Assembly (NCBI RefSeq): GCF_002803065.1
Contig: NZ_NNBL01000029.1
Span: 1-64,000 of the forward strand
DNA length: 64,000 nt
DNA from: Streptomyces sp. CB01635
GTDB taxonomy: Bacteria; Actinomycetota; Actinomycetes; Streptomycetales; Streptomycetaceae
Direction: 5' to 3'
Part shown: piece after piece, positions 63,019 through 64,000 of the stretch
Position numbering within the stretch: the first letter of the stretch is position 1
Layout of the letters: every line of letters starts with the position of its first letter
Translations under genes and position numbers: made by a program
The notes under the pieces: model-generated
Seen by the model: only the letters and a program-made list of their open reading frames with translations
Told to the model about the DNA's origin: nothing
Databases searched by the model: none

Positions 63019-64000
63019 TCAGGCCTTCCACTTGTCCCAGGACATGTTCCAGCCGTTGAAGCCGTTGTCCGGGGCCACCGTCCGGTCCTGCGAGTTCTTC
63101 ACCTCGACGACGTCACCGATCATCGAGCTGTTGAAGAACCAGGCCGCCGGCACCTTGCTGTCGTAGCCGCCGCGCACGTCGCGCAGGCCCACACAGCCGT
63201 GGCTGGCGTTGTAGTTGCCGAAGGCGCCGCCGCCCCAGTAGTTGCCGTGGATGAACGTCCCGGACGTCGTCAGTCGCATGGCGTGCGGCACGTCCTTGAT
63301 GTCGTACTCGCCGCCGTAGCCCACCGTTTCGCCGTTCATACGGGTCACCGTGAGCTTCTCGCTGATGACCATCTGGCCGTTCCACGTGGAGTAGCCCGGC
63401 TTGCCCGTGGTGACCGGGACCTTCTTGATGGTCTTGCCGTCACGCTTCACGGTCATCATGTGCGTCTTGGCGTCGACCGTGGAGACCTGACTGCGGCCGA
63501 CCGTGAACTTCACGGTCTTGGCCTGCTTGCCGTAGACGCCCGGCCGGCCCTCGACGCCGTCGAGGTTGAGCTTGACGGTCACTTCGGTGCCCGCGGCCCA
63601 GTACTTCTCGGGGCGGAAGTCGAGGCGGTCGTTGCCGAACCAGTGACCCTCGACGGGCACGGACGGCTCCGTCTTGATCTCGATGGCCTTCTCCACGTCC
63701 TCCGGGTGCGTGATGCCCCGCGTGAAGTGGACCGAGAACGGCATGCCGACGCCGACCTTCGAACCGTCCTCCGGCGTGAACTGGCCGACGAACGTGTTCT
63801 TCGGGACCAGCGTCGTGAACGCCACGTCCTTCGCGGACGCGCGGCCCTCGGAGTCCTTGGCGACCGCGTGGACCTTGTACTTGGTGGAGGCGGCCAGGTG
63901 ATGTGCGGGCGTCCAACTGGCGCCGCCGTCCACCATCTTGCCCTCGACCGGGTTGCCCTTGGTGTCGGCGACCTTCACCTCGGTCAGCTTGCCCTTGTCG
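63019..64000 (-). CDS. L,D-transpeptidase (Ig-like plus YkuD), 5' end outside window
   Basis: A partial gene; the frame is open to the window edge and the N-terminus, including any signal peptide, is missing. About 326 codons are visible. Ig-like domains (to about 150) contain TPEDGSKVGVGMPFSVHF and GHWFGNDRLDFRPEKYW. The YkuD catalytic motif is NASHGCVGLRDVRGG, followed by PAAWFFNSSMIGD. It ends PDNGFNGWNMSWDKWKA, close to the end of the other L,D-transpeptidase in this window. It makes peptidoglycan crosslinks. Confidence 0.92.
   Translation of the reverse strand, partial: DKGKLTEVKVADTKGNPVEGKMVDGGASWTPAHHLAASTKYKVHAVAKDSEGRASAKDVAFTTLVPKNTFVGQFTPEDGSKVGVGMPFSVHFTRGITHPEDVEKAIEIKTEPSVPVEGHWFGNDRLDFRPEKYWAAGTEVTVKLNLDGVEGRPGVYGKQAKTVKFTVGRSQVSTVDAKTHMMTVKRDGKTIKKVPVTTGKPGYSTWNGQMVISEKLTVTRMNGETVGYGGEYDIKDVPHAMRLTTSGTFIHGNYWGGGAFGNYNASHGCVGLRDVRGGYDSKVPAAWFFNSSMIGDVVEVKNSQDRTVAPDNGFNGWNMSWDKWKA

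Overview
The window reads as a piece of a Streptomyces chromosome. Base composition is very GC-rich, many starts are GTG or TTG, and genes are packed in short same-strand runs. The families are typical of the genus: streptophobe, DUF6777, SseB-type and FHA-ABC proteins, a GGDEF-EAL protein beside ligA, and two genes carrying the rare TTA leucine codon. No prophage, insertion sequence, rRNA, tRNA or CRISPR array was seen. Most of it looks like conserved core.

Layout. 1-7.9 kb: a signalling and envelope cluster with an acidic-tailed membrane protein, an FHA-FHA-ABC exporter, a helper with an SH3-like segment, a Ser/Thr kinase, a streptophobe and a DUF6777 protein. 7.9-12.1 kb: GNAT acetyltransferase, MMPL exporter, SLC13/ArsB-type permease. 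12.1-15.7 kb: gatC-gatA-small ORF-gatB for tRNA amidation, preceded by a 176-bp inverted-repeat element. 16-23.5 kb: an RmdB-like c-di-GMP phosphodiesterase with a TTA codon, ligA, a MetE-like protein, an SDR and a LOG-family protein. 23.6-33.6 kb: DUF427 protein, two alpha/beta hydrolases, mnmA and its probable sulfur donor cysteine desulfurase flanking a Tat-exported amidase, small membrane proteins, a TetR regulator, a WYL-regulator remnant, a thioesterase, a TRIC-type channel and an M1 peptidase. 33.7-40.0 kb: a complete oligopeptide ABC importer. 40.5-43.0 kb: two SseB-like proteins and a P-loop kinase-like protein.

43.1-47.8 kb: a tandem glycine riboswitch followed by gcvT, gcvH, glyA and sdaA, a glycine to serine to pyruvate route. 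47.8-51.1 kb: a lipoprotein L,D-transpeptidase divergent from a GH25-like protein, an F420/NADP-type oxidoreductase and a FadR-type regulator with five 13-bp repeats at its start. 51.2-53.2 kb: leuA with a short leader peptide carrying four Leu codons and alternative stems (attenuation). 53.2-64 kb: an M4 metalloprotease and a probable regulator, an EF-hand protein, a MerR/GNAT divergent pair, a YncE-like propeller overlapping a divergent-motif polysaccharide deacetylase, a candidate sRNA, a HATPase regulator with a TTA codon, an enoyl-CoA hydratase and a second L,D-transpeptidase cut by the window end.

The best candidates for undescribed biology are the FHA-exporter/kinase module at the left end, including a duplicated Thr motif in its middle gene, and several small cis elements. 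Those elements are the 176-bp inverted-repeat element, the 13-bp repeats, four helically phased TGATCA sites and a three-hairpin sRNA candidate. All functions are read from sequence only; no searches were run.
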